A stretch of 64,000 bases of DNA, taken from contig CM067354.1 in assembly GCA_034190875.2 (NCBI GenBank), positions 10,421,231 through 10,485,230 of the forward strand, in the 5' to 3' direction. Within the stretch, counting starts at the first letter, position 1. Each line of letters starts with the position of its first letter. Below, piece after piece: positions 1-11,955 of the stretch. The position numbers were made by a program, and so were the translations under genes. The notes beneath the pieces are model-generated. The model was not told the origin of the DNA. It searched no databases and saw nothing but the letters and a program-made list of their open reading frames with translations. The DNA is from Urechis unicinctus. Its lineage: Eukaryota > Annelida > Polychaeta > Xenopneusta > Urechidae.

Positions 1-620
1 GAGTGATATTGAGATCAAAAACGAAGATAAAAAAACTAAATATAAGTTAAGCAAGCAAGCATGTAGAACATTGGAAAGTCTCTATTATATAACCATAACT
101 TATCATACGTCCTGGTGTTGTTCACATCCGCCATGATTGACAATATGAAAGGGAATTTAATATTACTCATTCGTAATTATATGCAGCAACATGACCTAAA
201 TGAACGTAGATTTTTTTCGGTAAGTTAATCCTACATTGCCTTACTTTGTAACAATATCCGTATATGCAGCTTCTCTCTCGCTTCATGCTTTCTATGTGTG
301 ATGAATGCAATCGAGCAATGTAAGCCTTCCATTCATTATCGATGGTTTTATCGTGCCAGTGATTAACATAAATTACATTTTATTAGAACAGCGAGTTCCT
401 GTAAGAACAGAGACTGTGCGAGGAGGTGCATGAAGCGTTATTAAAAAAGGAGGCTCAAAACAAGGCGACAAACAAAACAAGACAGCTTTTACACATGACA
501 TAAAAGCTGTGACTAATCATATGCATAACTCAGGCGAACACTTACTATGTATGTATCCCTGGGGAACATAGATCACATGGACTTACTCGTCAGTCAATCA
601 TCTCAGAAAGCAGATATTTT
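1..620. other. No recognisable feature
   Basis: AT-rich sequence with stops in all frames. No repeat, RNA gene or coding signal was recognised. Confidence 0.5.
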
Positions 621-623
621 ATT

Positions 624-780
624 TACTGTTGGTCGATTAAAGCAGACTTGCGATCGTAATTGATGCAGCTTTTTTAATACAAAATGGTTGTCTGCGTTAT
701 ATAATATGCTGCACCATCCTGCTTATTTGTTCAATTGATACTGTTGACAACGAATAACCTCATGTGGTGGTAATTTATCA
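624..780 (+). repeat. Diverged direct duplication, copy 1
   Basis: This segment and the one starting near 895 share long runs, for example TACTGTTGGTCGAT, AAAGCAGACTTGCG, AATTGATGCAG and CATGCTGCAC or ATATGCTGCAC, in the same order and orientation. The offset is about 271 bases. Small indels separate the copies, so the duplication is old. No coding potential is seen in either copy. Confidence 0.8.
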
Positions 781-894
781 GATACGATGAATACATTATA
801 AACGTAATCCACGTAATTGATTACGTATATATCCCATATTTGTTTTACCACTTACATCGATATTATTAGTAAGTGGCCGTGATTCACGACTCAC

Positions 895-1053
895 TTACTG
901 TTGGTCGATGAAAGCAGACTTGCGTCCTTAATTGATGCAGATTTTCATACAAAATTGTTGCCTACGATATATTACATGCTGCACTAACCTGCCTATTTGT
1001 GAAATTGATACTTTTGGCAGAGAATGACTAAATGATTGTGATGGTAATTAATT
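895..1053 (+). repeat. Diverged direct duplication, copy 2
   Basis: Second copy of the segment at 624-780. Identity by eye is roughly 75-80 percent, and both copies end in a similar GTGRTGGTAATT stretch. Confidence 0.8.
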
Positions 1054-1340
1054 CATAATTTCTTGTGTCATCTACCTGACCACCACTTTGCTCTGTCCCT
1101 TTCGGAAGAAAATTCGACGCCATCTTCTCGATGCTATTTGGCATAATTCGGCTGCAACGGCGACAGGTCCCATGACGTCAAACTGGTTGCTCTGTCTCCA
1201 AAAAAATTCGACATCAGGCAGAGAAAAGGCTTTGAGATTATACCATATTATATTTATGAAATTAAGCAACATAGATCATGTTATTAATAAGACTCAAAAT
1301 AGTCTTGTTTTTTAGTTTTAGTCGCCTCAAAGAAACTAAC
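1054..1340. other. Gap with a GC-richer patch
   Basis: The patch at about 1090-1215 is more complex and GC-richer than its surroundings and is open on both strands for 66-75 codons. GACAGAGCAA occurs twice on the minus strand about 105 bases apart. No family was recognised. It lies just downstream of the transposase exon on the minus strand but does not resemble the expected next exon. Confidence 0.3.
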
Positions 1341-1518
1341 CTTTAGCAGCAAGCCACACATCAACCCAGTGTCGGATTGTAGGTTGCTCTTCCCTCAAGT
1401 GCTTTTTCATCCCCAGATGCCTGTCAGTAGTATTGGTCAAGCCATTCGCAGATAGGGATTTCAGGGCGAGCTTCATACCAGCTAACTCCATAGCATTAGA
1501 ATTTTTAACTTGGTTGCT
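1341..1518 (-). pseudogene. THAP/Kolobok-like transposase exon
   Basis: Read on the minus strand, this exon starts after a good acceptor (TTAATTGTTTCAG) and ends before a good donor (AAAG/GTTAGT). It is open throughout. It encodes SNQVKNSNAMELAG, then TTDRH, then REEQPTIRHWVDVW and AAKG. This order (NSNAME, TDRH, P-I-H-DVWH-AKG) is the hallmark of a large transposase-like family in fish and invertebrates. I associate that family with THAP-containing Kolobok-type DDE transposases. The usual DVWH reads DVWL here. The upstream exon (1591-1800) is damaged, so the locus is a relic even though this exon looks clean. The family is recognised from memory, so the superfamily name is less certain than the homology. 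Confidence 0.6.
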
Positions 1519-1590
1519 CTGAAACAATTAACAGGCAATTGATAGTATAAATGCAACATGACATAACATGCCTATCAAAGATTATCATAT

Positions 1591-1800
1591 CTGAATAAGT
1601 TGCCTGTCTAGAACGTTCGACGTCTTTAGTTCCATCAGGGTTCAACTGCCATACTTAGCAGTGTGGTCTATATATATTTGGGTTATCAACATGCCCGAAC
1701 ACATTCAGTGCTCTAACAGCGCTACTGCCATTAGAGGCTATTAATGAATTCCCTGAAGGCATAGCGCCTGTCAAAGGTTGGCTATCCTACATCTTCTACA
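1591..1800 (-). pseudogene. Transposase relic, upstream exon
   Basis: On the minus strand this reads DSQPLTGAMPSGNSLIAS, then SSAVRALNVF, then TAKYGS, a stop, TLMELKTSNVLD and RQLIQ. The pieces match the region just before the NSNAME exon in the same family: the W-x-SQP ... GN-L segment, the AKYGSYT segment and the QLxQ exon end. The next exon continues in phase after RQLIQ. The exon is broken. A TGA replaces the usual Tyr codon, a frame change and a loss of several tens of codons separate the NVF and TAKYGS parts, and the donor after CAG reads ATATGA instead of GTATGA. It is a dead copy of a DNA-transposon gene or of a host gene derived from one. Confidence 0.5.
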
Positions 1801-2220
1801 TTCACACACATTTGCTCAAAGCAAGCAAAACTTCCACGTATCTGCTGCACGATGACTCTACAGCTGCCAAAGCACAGGCAGCTTGAGAGCAGCTGGGCTC
1901 ACAAACAGCTCTCCTACACAATTAATCGAATAAAATTATAGAGTTGCCTCGTGACACTTGCCAAAACATTTGACTGCACCCCAAATGACAAGTGTGAGCA
2001 CGCTTCAGGATCGGTAGTGCTTGAGTGTGGCTCTGCTTCTAATTCATCACTGTCACTTGCATTACATGCTTTATTTACTGCCTGCATGACGAGAAACAGC
2101 TGGACTGATATATTTGCAACTTGGTGATAAATTGATGAACATGTCACTAAATGTAAGCCAAGACTAGACCAAAGGTTCTGCCAGCAGGCAGGTCTCACCT
2201 GTTGTCGCTGCCTTTTCTCA
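1801..2220 (-). other. Possible 5' part of transposase relic
   Basis: The minus strand is open for about 94 codons at 1914-2198, with a Ser/Glu-rich stretch (ASDSDELEAE). By position it could be an earlier exon of the same gene, but no motif was matched. Confidence 0.2.
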
Positions 2221-4390
2221 GAGTCTCGCCATCGTTAAGTTAGGTTACCAACAATTCCAACATGGCTAAATAGTCGGTATAGCTTCACTCGTCGCCTGGT
2301 TTTCTTATCGAAATGATCAAAACATAGAACAGGCAAGAGTGGGCCTCCAGTTTTTACGCTTGCTTTTCATCAGCGATGCTGTTTGCTGACTTTCGGAAAC
2401 CGAATGGAAATCATGCCCGACTTATTCTTCTGACAACCGAAAGCGCAACAATGAGGCATTACTCACGCCAGAAACGCACCAATCTGTGAAGAAAGAAGAA
2501 TAAATTTCATAATATCAACAACTCGTGCAGAATGAAAATGGCGGCGCTTATTTATCCTCACGACAATAACATGTGTGACGTCCAGAACTTCATGTATCGT
2601 CCCGAGCGGTATCTGAACCGATTTTCACTTATTGATATTTGGAAAAATGGAACCACAAAAATCGTGTTATTTTACCTTAATGAGTTGATCTGCTTCACCT
2701 TTGGTCTGAGTAGAAGTTGAGTTGGTATGCATCGTAGTAGGTCTGTGTAGGAGTTGATTTGCGTTGGATTTGAGGTAAGGGTGAGTCGCACTGGTCAAGC
2801 AACTTAATATTGGCAAACGCGATGTGAAGGTTTTGGTTCGTGTACAAAACAGAATTTTTTTAGACTGGAAGTTGATGGTTGCTATTTCCTAACAACTTAA
2901 ATCATGTTTTATTCATGCATATGACTCGTTATAGAAGACGCACCCGACACAGCGCTTACGGGGCAAAAACCCTAATGCCAGCTCCATTCCATTACTCTGC
3001 CCCTCTGCCCAGTTATCTCTACCGAATGCGACATTTTCCTCGCCGAACGCTAAATAAGTCATAAAAGAACCTGGATGATCCGAGTTGGGAGAGTTGCTAG
3101 CAGATATGTACGGACCCTACAGCGGCGTACTGCAGCAAACAATCTAATACTTATAGTATTTGTTGCGCATTACTTAAGCGAAAAAATCGTTCTCTAATGC
3201 ACATAATGTTTTCAACAATCGTTAGTAAAACAGCTGTTTATAAGAGAAAATATCATATTGCCTGACGCAAACTCAGTTGGTAATGATTATTAATATAGAT
3301 TCTCTCTGATGACAATGCAAATCAACTACGAATTGGTGCAACGAAGCCGTCCAATGAATTTCGATAGGAATCAAAACATAGAATACTGAAAGAGACGCGT
3401 GGATGAACGAGCATCATGAAGTTGTACACGCTGTGGTACGGAATGGCAGGAAATTACTGATATATGGCGTGCTGTACTCATAACAACTTGAAATAGAAGT
3501 CTAATCTTCATGCATTGCCTTGATATATATTTTAATGGAGTCTTAATGACGAGAGCAAAATGTGTTAATAATTATGCACGTGACGCTGTCGGTTGGTACA
3601 CTCCTACTGCCAGCTGTCTGCAGATTCCGTTTCATCCAGAGCTGTAGATTAGCAATATCTTAAATTTCATCATGAATATAAAAAGCCAACTAGGGTGTTT
3701 CACAGTAAACTAACACATTGGATCTGTACATACGAATGATTAGGAGGGATATCTATAGATCTATAATGTACCATGAGCAAATGGGTGGTTGGTTACAAAG
3801 TGTGGATTGTGTGTTGGCTAATTGAACATCCGCACTGATTTCAGCGTCGTAACAAATATATCATTTAGTTAACCTACATACCCGCAACGCTTATTTCTTG
3901 TCTGTCCCTGTAACATATTAATGATGTGCTTTTTCAAGCACAAAATCTAAAAAACCGAAATCTCTGAAAAGTAATTGATGAGTCAAAAACATTTGCCGTA
4001 TGTGTAGTTAACGTCTGCCATACGGTAGGTAACGTGTGCCATACTAAAGAACTTCACAGCATCTGACAGCTTCCATTTAATCGTTCAAAACTGGTATCAT
4101 GTATAGATATATTCCGATTGATGGGTTGATGAACGATGCACGTTGAATCAGGCTTTGTGCCGGCTTTCTACAGTATGGTATGCGGAGGGGTGGGTATCGT
4201 ACCATATGGGCGCCAATCATGGACCATATGCACTAAACTATTTATTCACGTACAAGAATGCTACAAAGCAGGTTGGGAAATACGGCCGAGGTTAGTACGA
4301 CTTAGAATGAAGAAGCGCAAAATGGCGGTTGTGGTTGCGAATCAAGTAAGTTAGGGTTCAGTCATAGGGATAACTTAAATTAGTATGTAA
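2221..4390. other. No recognisable feature
   Basis: Mostly AT-rich. The patch at 2380-2560 is GC-richer and holds ATGAAAATGGCGGCG at the start of a 62-codon frame. That frame has no recognisable motif. No RNA gene or repeat was seen in the rest. Confidence 0.4.
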
Positions 4391-4645
4391 TGGTTAGCAT
4401 TCTTGCCTACCCGCCTAACTTGGTTAAAGTCAACATACCACGCATACACTTCCCGACAAATGTGGTTGTACTAAAAAAGCTAGACATGCCGCCACACCTA
4501 AGGTGGCTATAGTCAGAAAAGCAGCCATGCCCGCCATGCTTAACGTGGTTATACTCAACATGTCAGACATGCTAAACATGGTTACAGTCAGTATACCACA
4601 CCAGCCCGTCACGCCTTACCGGGTTATTGTGAACAAAGTTAAAGA
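4391..4645 (+). repeat. 42-bp minisatellite, about six diverged units
   Basis: Units begin with TGGTT or TGGCT at about 4391, 4421, 4463, 4504, 4546, 4579 and 4620. Most spacings are 41-42 bases, with one of 30 and one of 33. Typical content is TGGTTATAGTCA followed by CAGACATGCC or GCCATGCTTA. Because 42 is a multiple of three, both strands stay open for about 60 codons. I regard this as a consequence of the repeat and not as evidence for a gene. Confidence 0.75.
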
Positions 4646-6317
4646 CAAACCAAGCTCAGTTAAATTTTTGCGCACGTCACGATAAATACTTGCACAGTGT
4701 ACAGGAATAATAATGTATCGGTGATTACCTTGCTCTTATTAAGGTGTTTGAATTTACATATTTTTATGGAACAGATGAATATATAGCACCGCGGTTTTGC
4801 TGGATGCCTTAATATTGGAGGAAAAAGAGCCACTTTGACAGGATACAATGGTAAGGTTTTGTTTCAATTTAGAACGATGTTAACAGCTAGAGGGGAGATA
4901 ATGCATTACTTTTACTTATAGGCCTATTAATAAACTCGAAAATACAATTTTGCTGTACAGACTCTTGCATGATGAGAACAGGTCAGTAAGATTGATTCTA
5001 AGCATGTGCAGGAATGAATAAGCGCACTGATATCGTCAATACCCATTGTATACGAACCGGAATTAATAAAAATAACCTCTTCTTACCAATACATGATGGA
5101 GGTATATGTGATTATGTAGCAAAAAGACATTTTGGCAATTGCTTTCGAATCCGAAGCATAGCAATCGCTAGTTAGTTTAACCAATACTGTATTGAATATA
5201 TACACTCGCTATGCCATTGGCTTCAGAGAAGATTGTATTTACTCCTGATAACACCTGCTCCCTTTGCTTGATTCTCATTCAGCATTAGCACAATGGATAA
5301 TTCTTACTCATGTCAAACGATATATCCGTTATCAGAATAGCTACAGTAACACTTATAAAAAGGAGAGTCTGGCCTCGATGGCAATCTATACAAGTGAGTC
5401 TGATATGTCCGGATGCTTCTTTTTGACGAAACTTCAATTATAACTCAAATATGGTATGTAACAGGTGCTACCGGACATCTGAGGCTGAAAACGGGCGGAG
5501 TTTGGGCGATAATAGAAGAAAATGATGAAATAGCGCATGCAAAGAGATTTTTGAAAATAAGCAGTTTTAGCAAGTAGCAAATGGGAGCAAATTCAAAATT
5601 GAAAATGGCACCCCCCAACAAATGTGTCTTTTATCTATTAACCAGTGCATTTATCGCTATCTCAGCTTATGTGGGATCTGTCACATAAACTCCATTGAAT
5701 AAATAATGCTTCCCTCATTATAAACGCATGAATCTGCCACGTCCTAAACATCAAAGAAATATCCTTGTGGCTAAAACAATGCGTCGATTGAATTGAGTAA
5801 TGTGTGACTATTATCAATCCCCTACAACAAATAAACTTTCATGCTGCTCTATTTGGGTATCAGGCATCAATAAACGTGAGAGATATATTGAGCGAAGGTT
5901 GGTCATTGGAGACCAAGTGTACACGGACACTATTTCAAGATGTTATAAATGGGATGCGGAGGGGGGAGGGGGGGGGGGGGGGGTGCTGAAATTCTGTTAA
6001 AAAGTTAGCCATGCTACTTTGCTTGCTCTTCACTGTAACATTGAGCGGTCTTTTCTTATCACTCACGTATGTGGCGGTAACATAATGGGAAGGTGGCGAT
6101 TAAACTGGCAATATAATTCATAACTCAAAACACACAAAAGCTTTTTGTTTACTTTATCTCAATTTAATGGATAAGCATCATTATATATAGGACCCATAAT
6201 GCTTTTGAACACATAGATTGCCCACTGACACGGTCATGAAATAATTTTGTTCATTACGGGAATAATAAGAGCATAAGATTACAATCCTTGCAATTAGCAA
6301 TTTAACAAAGCTGGTAA
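4646..6317. other. Gap with a G-run
   Basis: No gene-like feature was recognised. A G/A-rich tract at 5958-5983 ends in 16 consecutive G. It makes two overlapping plus-strand frames look like glycine-rich proteins, which is an artefact. Confidence 0.5.
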
Positions 6318-6480
6318 TTAATCGCTATTAAGAGAAACTGAATAAATAGCCGGAATTGGCGATTCATCGTGATAATTCAGAGACGCATATTTGATTAAGA
6401 ATGCCAAAACTGCATTCAACATGGTCACATAAATATCAATTAAGTAAGTGTTGTGTGGAGGTGCTATCCACGTAACTATG
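6318..6480 (-). pseudogene. GABA-B-like receptor TM1-type fragment
   Basis: The minus-strand frame ends in IYVTMLNAVLAFLIKY, ASLNYHDESPIPAI and YSVSLNS. In GABA-B receptors the first membrane segment reads LTxLG, about 20 mostly hydrophobic residues, a basic or polar loop, and SSPxLNN. Spacing and pattern agree: VTMLN to SVSLNS here is within one residue of that block. On the DNA level it weakly resembles the better fragment at 20334-20514 (CATAT ... CAAAA ... TTC-AA-TGG on the plus strand). No flanking receptor exons were confirmed. It could be an isolated exon relic or a chance hydrophobic frame. Confidence 0.3.
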
Positions 6481-6669
6481 TGGTGTGGCGCGTATTTGCA
6501 TGCACGATCACCAGTTAAATTATCTCGAGGATTTATCTTTACATTAGACCAGCCATCCACAAATGATTAACTGCTGAAATAGCTATAAATTACCAAATCT
6601 GGTATTAACTGTTCGCCGATTTGCCGCCGAATTTGTTCCCTTGATTTGTTGGCTTAGAATGATCGCAAA

Positions 6670-6912
6670 ATGGGACAATTCGTTACATTGTACGTGCAAG
6701 AACTCATTCTGGTTAGTATAATGTCATTCATATATGAACGAATGGTTAAATATGTAATGTTTGTTCGCAGAATTCACGCTGTTCCTCGTGCAAGTGATAT
6801 AAGTAAATTGCGTTCAGTCGTCCTATACACGTCAATGTGCATCGTAATAACGTCCCATGCGCCTAAAATTGAGTTCCAGATATTGCAGGATTCTTACAGC
6901 GACAGACGATAA
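6670..6912 (+). pseudogene. Receptor-like TM5/TM6-type fragment, copy 1
   Basis: The 80-codon frame has a hydrophobic start (ELILVSIMSFIY), then FVRRIHAVPRASDISKLRSV and VLYTSMCIVIT. In GABA-B receptors the TM5-TM6 linker reads R-x-(V/I)-x3-P-x2-ND-x-K-x-I followed by VYN-type hydrophobic residues, which resembles this. A plausible acceptor (TGTTTGTTCGCAG) lies just before the IHAV codons, so the preceding part of the frame may be intron. About 60 bases recur near 21260-21320 on the same strand, which supports a duplicated element. The receptor reading is tentative. Confidence 0.25.
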
Positions 6913-9900
6913 ATACTCTGTTTATGCTATGGCGTCTCCGTAGGACCAATCAAGTAAGCTATTTTGTTTGCTCAGAGTTTACAGTTATATAAAGACCATA
7001 GAAATGCGAAATGTTTTTGTGGCGATTTGTAGACGGGGCTCGATAATTTAGGCTATTGGTCGCTTGGCAACATATTAAACAGCTTAATGTCAACACTTAA
7101 CGTGAAAACGACTTTGATGTTCTTCTCATCCGAATGATGCTAGGCCTTTTTGAGACTTTGATCTGGTTATTGACTTGAAAAACAAATATACGACTAATAG
7201 AGCGATAAACTTATTTGTTTAAACCTAGCATTGTCATTCTTTTATTCCACATTTTCTTGAAAAGGCTCGTTGCATTACAGAGACACCAGAGGCATTTATA
7301 AATAGCGGTGTTTCATAATGATAATAGCACTGTAACATTCTTATTTTATCAACAAGTGATTGTGCTGACTGATCGGTTCTTGTATATAAACATAGCTTTG
7401 TAGTGTCAGTCGTTCTCAGTACAGTACATAAATACCAAGTCTTCCTTACGACAATGAATAATTTGCAAGATATTAACGTTATTTGTCGACATTGGTTATT
7501 GTGATTGTACGCCATTGAGAGCCAGCATTTATGGTCTCCAATTACAGTGGATAATGCCCGTACGGTCTATAAATCCTGATATGTGTATTCAAAATGCCTA
7601 TGCGTACATCAACGTGTGTTATGCTAATACAGCGCCATGATAGAGTGATAAATAAGTCTCATATTAAGCCCCTTTCCAATAATCTTAAACTTACTTGGTG
7701 GTGATTTTTATGCCTTTGAATCCTTTCCAGCGATTTAGTCAGATATGTAATACCAATGTGGACGTGCCCATGTGCCGCTCATAGCATCGGCTTATTTCTG
7801 TTCTACTGACACACCATGCAGCATGATGAAGGTAATTTTAATCTGCCATGTGCAGCTATATTCTACGCCCTGCATCAAAAGCAATTCCTTTCTTATATTA
7901 GCAATGCAGAGAAATTGCACATCTTTTGCAATCAAATTTTATATCTAATATATGTCTTGTTTAATGACATTCTATCGACGGGATATTTAATAAAACATGC
8001 ACATTTTAATTTCTGCGACGGTATTGCACTGTGTTACAGTATATATAAATAGTCCCTTTAATAATCGAACCAATCAGTCGACTATTATATACCTCATGTA
8101 TAAGGCACCTCTGTTTACACTCAGGGACTAGCATTATAAAGGCGATCGTCCCATTCCCGTTATGATATGCTACTACAAGAAAGTGTACTTTTAACATATT
8201 GCCACTAAACGGGATAATTTCGTTTGCAACTTTTACCAGCTAATGCGTAAGACTGATGTATGTCCATCGTATATAATATATTTCCTCAATAACAATGTCA
8301 AACAATACAGGTAATGTTGCGATAACCATTCAAGGCGTTCATGGTACATTGCAAGCTCTGTGGATCAATATTTAGCGAAGACAATTGTTGCATGGAACAA
8401 ACCACAGCGCATAATACATAAGCAGGTGGTAATCATAATATTATGCTTTTTGACATTTTCATGGCAAAGCTGAAACGTTTAGCATAGACAAGTTGGGCGG
8501 CCAAAAGAGATGATGCAGACATTGTTGCGATACACGTGTAATTTAAGTTCATCATGAGGAAGTCGCATGTATAGTTGCAGTTTGCTATTTGTAAAAAGAT
8601 ATAAGAATACTGGTACAAATGCGCTGATCACAGATTTGTTGTTTGCTTACACTATTCAACGTAGCAGACAAAATGGTCACAAATGCTTCCGAGCAGATAA
8701 TGCATACACGTGCATTGGCTTGTAAATCATCCTGATATAGCGCAGTTCAATAACAGAGAAGTCAGAGAAAGTCATCCTTAATGTAAACCTACAAGGGGGT
8801 ACTAAATACTATCTTATACCAAAAACTAAAAAGACGCATTTACAATGCACAATTTGCTCCCCAAGGGGAAAAACTGCACCACTTCCGCATAAGGACATTA
8901 CCTAAGTACGTTTGCTTATATCAAAATGTTATATGCTAACGCTTACATGATAAACGCTTACATGATTATCCATCTTTGCTTAATCCTATCTTTTTGAGAA
9001 TGATTCTAATGTTGTTATATGACGCATTATGTTTTACATTATGTAAACCCTCTAAGTAATGATATTTTCAATCCGCTTTACCTCCAGTGGTAGCTTGTTA
9101 CTTAATTTATTGTTCTGCGTCGCATGTGGAGCTGTTTATGGTTCCACTGTCCTGTGCTTCGATAATCCTGTTTCATGCCGCACTCGTGTTTGAGCATTAT
9201 GATATTGTAGTATCTTGGAACTCTCAAGTAGCCTTTTTCAACGCATGATTTTCAATCGCAAAGGTTGGTGCTATCAGTCACTGCTTTGTTCGATCCTATT
9301 AAGATAAAAAGCAGCTTGCAAAAAGCAGCTTATATCATGGCATTTCATTAGAAGCGAATGTAGTAGCTGACGAGTATTGTTTTCCATAACTACAGAAGAC
9401 CTGCCGTATTGTTTAATCAAAAACGTTACACCAGTATTTTACTTCCATCTCTTCCATCAGCCTCGACTGTTTCCACTTTATGTGCTTAAAGGGGTACCCG
9501 TGCTTATTACGCGTATGTTTGAATGAAACAAAACAGCTGTAAAATGATAACCGCACATTATGCAGAACTCCTCAACTAACTAGACACGGGCATCGGGCAT
9601 CTATCAAACGGGCTAAATGTTGGAAACCTAAGAAAGCATTAACGTCCAGAACATTTTCGATCAGGTATCAATATGCGCCATCATATCTTCTGATGAACTG
9701 AAGTGATTAGTATATCACGCGGCTGTCTTGAATCGTCAATGAGCCGTTTGCCTATTATCTCTGTAGATCCTGTATATATGCGCACATATAAAAACAAGAC
9801 AAGAAAAACACTGCATAAGGGACCCCCTCCTCCCTGTAGTATATTTCACGCACTGGCTTATACTGAGATTAGCTCATAAACCCTATGTCTGTAACACAAA

Positions 9901-10757
9901 TTGGGAAACAAAAAACGATATCAAACACTTTTGTTTGGTGTCGAGAAGGTTCTATCCGACCGTTATTGACGAGAATTCAATGTTTGACCCTCAAGCGCTT
10001 GCGATCACTCGTAACAAAATGCCTTCACTACTGTGATGTACACAAGGTCATATGCGTTTCATCCAAACGTTATTCCGTGGATTTGCTTCTTAATGTTCAA
10101 AAAGTTATAACTGTGGTGCGGTAAACTTGTATGCAATTTAGGTTTAGCTTCATCTGAACAATGTACATGTGCAAATATGCAGTGTGTGCTTGTCCTGCTC
10201 AGGGAAGTTTGCTATGTGACATAAATGCTATACTATTGGCTACAAAAAGGGTTGTCGCTATGCTGCAATCACCATTCTTCTTGCATTATTTTCCTTCGAG
10301 TAAAGAATCATTGGCCGAGTAGGGGTATCAATTTAGGCTTTGGCTTTACAACAAAGAAACGATGATAAAATGTTATAGTGCCTAACTAAATATGTTGTTT
10401 AATGCGCAAAAATTTTGAGCGTGATTGCCAGGTTATGCAATTATCATTACTCTTCCTCATTTCGATGTAATCGAAGACTATGCGTCTAACCCCATTATAG
10501 CTAGTATTGACAACAGTATTCCTGCTAGTATGAGAATGCTCGGTTAATGTGACAAGAAGCAGCAATTCATTGCCGATAATTAGCCAGCGATCGGTTAATT
10601 CACAAGTTATCCAACAACTTGATTAAGTGTGAATCGACAATTAAGCGTTCTTCATGATGCTGTGCACTTGTACTAGTAGTCCCTAAATGTGCAGGTGTTT
10701 TGGAATCAATGATTTCGACTTATTGTGTATGGGCTCATATTCATCAAAAGGGGAAAA
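6913..10757. other. Gap with scattered short frames
   Basis: Several frames of 60-93 codons occur (minus 7234-7515, plus 7816-8052, minus 8433-8618, plus 9885-10124). None was recognised. A 16-bp direct duplication (AACGCTTACATGAT) lies at 8938-8966 and a small AAAAAGCAGCTT duplication near 9306-9330. Nothing else was seen. Confidence 0.4.
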
Positions 10758-10943
10758 TTATGCTAATGTACAGTAGATGTTACAGACCTCAATGATTTTA
10801 CATATCAATATCATACCCAATAAAGGAAGCAACATAGACGCAGTAAATGCTAATGCCTCTGATAAACCATGATATACAGCTCCAGGCTCCCTTAGCTTCT
10901 CAAGAGGTCGCATGTAAGCACAGGTTACATATTCAAGGTTCAT
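10758..10943 (-). pseudogene. Receptor-like TM5-type fragment, copy 1
   Basis: The frame reads EYVTCAYMRP, a linker, then AFTASMLLPLLGMILICKII. It ends at ATTGAG/GTCTGT, a usable splice donor. The layout resembles the second extracellular loop cysteine followed by TM5 in GABA-B-like receptors (HCxxxxM ... LLLLLGIFLAYET). The donor-side 100 bases recur in direct orientation at 38165-38275, including the donor. The copy there is less open. A minus-strand frame 100 bases upstream (11043-11294) could be the preceding exon. The duplication is well supported. The receptor identity is moderate to weak. Confidence 0.35.
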
Positions 10944-11042
10944 AACATTTGAGGCATTATAAAAACCTATGCATATGTAAAGTCACATCTATATAACCTA
11001 TCCTGGGTATGGGGCGTCTGATGGCTATTCACATCCGGACCG

Positions 11043-11294
11043 TTATTCATGTGATACACGACTAAATATCATGCAAACACGTCGAGTTAACGAAAAAAGA
11101 ATCCCTTGTCCGGAAATAGATAAGATATCAGATATAATAGAACCCCAGCGTAATGATAATGTTGGAATATTGAGTTGCGTGCGTGTTATACGATTACAGG
11201 TATCTACAATGATCTGATATGATAGCTGAACAAAAGCCAACTGTTTACAAATCTGGCCAATTAGCTCAATGCATACAATTACTTTTTCAGTCAC
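11043..11294 (-). other. Possible TM3/TM4-type fragment
   Basis: An 83-codon minus-strand frame with hydrophobic stretches (FVQLSYQIIV, then WGSIISDILSISGQGILF) separated by a basic-polar linker (NRITRTQ). Its position immediately 5' of the TM5-like fragment at 10758-10943 would suit a TM3-TM4 exon of the same receptor. No diagnostic residues were found, so this is a positional guess. Confidence 0.15.
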
Positions 11295-11575
11295 AATTTA
11301 TTTGTTTGTGTTTCCGCAATAGTGCTTGTACAGAGTGCATGAGCAATCAGCTGCTTAATTAGTTGCTGAGCGACAAGTCAATTCAATTTTGTCATGTTAT
11401 ACCAAGAATGGTACCATTGCCGTATTGCAACGCACTACAACATTCCTCTTTTAACCTGTCCTATTTCTCTATATTTTCCTAGGATGGGCGCCTAAGTTAG
11501 GTTTTATTGAAGACTGACTCGATACAGCATCCACCCCAAGCAAACCGTCGTACAAAATATGCCGACAGTAGTGTA
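11295..11575. other. Gap, nothing seen
   Basis: AT-rich sequence between receptor-like fragments and the first long (TA)n tract. No feature was recognised. Confidence 0.4.

Positions 11576-11955
<380 letters not shown>

Noticed and set aside
2532-2720. ATGAAAATGGCGGCG start of a 62-codon frame
   Set aside because: The start looks attractive, but the rest of the frame has no protein-like pattern, and no promoter or splice site was identified.
4388-4420. TGGTTAGCATTCTTGCCTACC as a tRNA-SINE A box
   Set aside because: It lies at the start of the minisatellite and no B box follows at the right distance.
5130-5180. GCTTTCGAATCCGAAGC as a tRNA T-arm
   Set aside because: A short palindrome only. 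No acceptor stem or A box upstream.
5800-6000. Glycine-rich C-terminus on two overlapping plus frames
   Set aside because: Produced by a G-run. No other protein-like feature.
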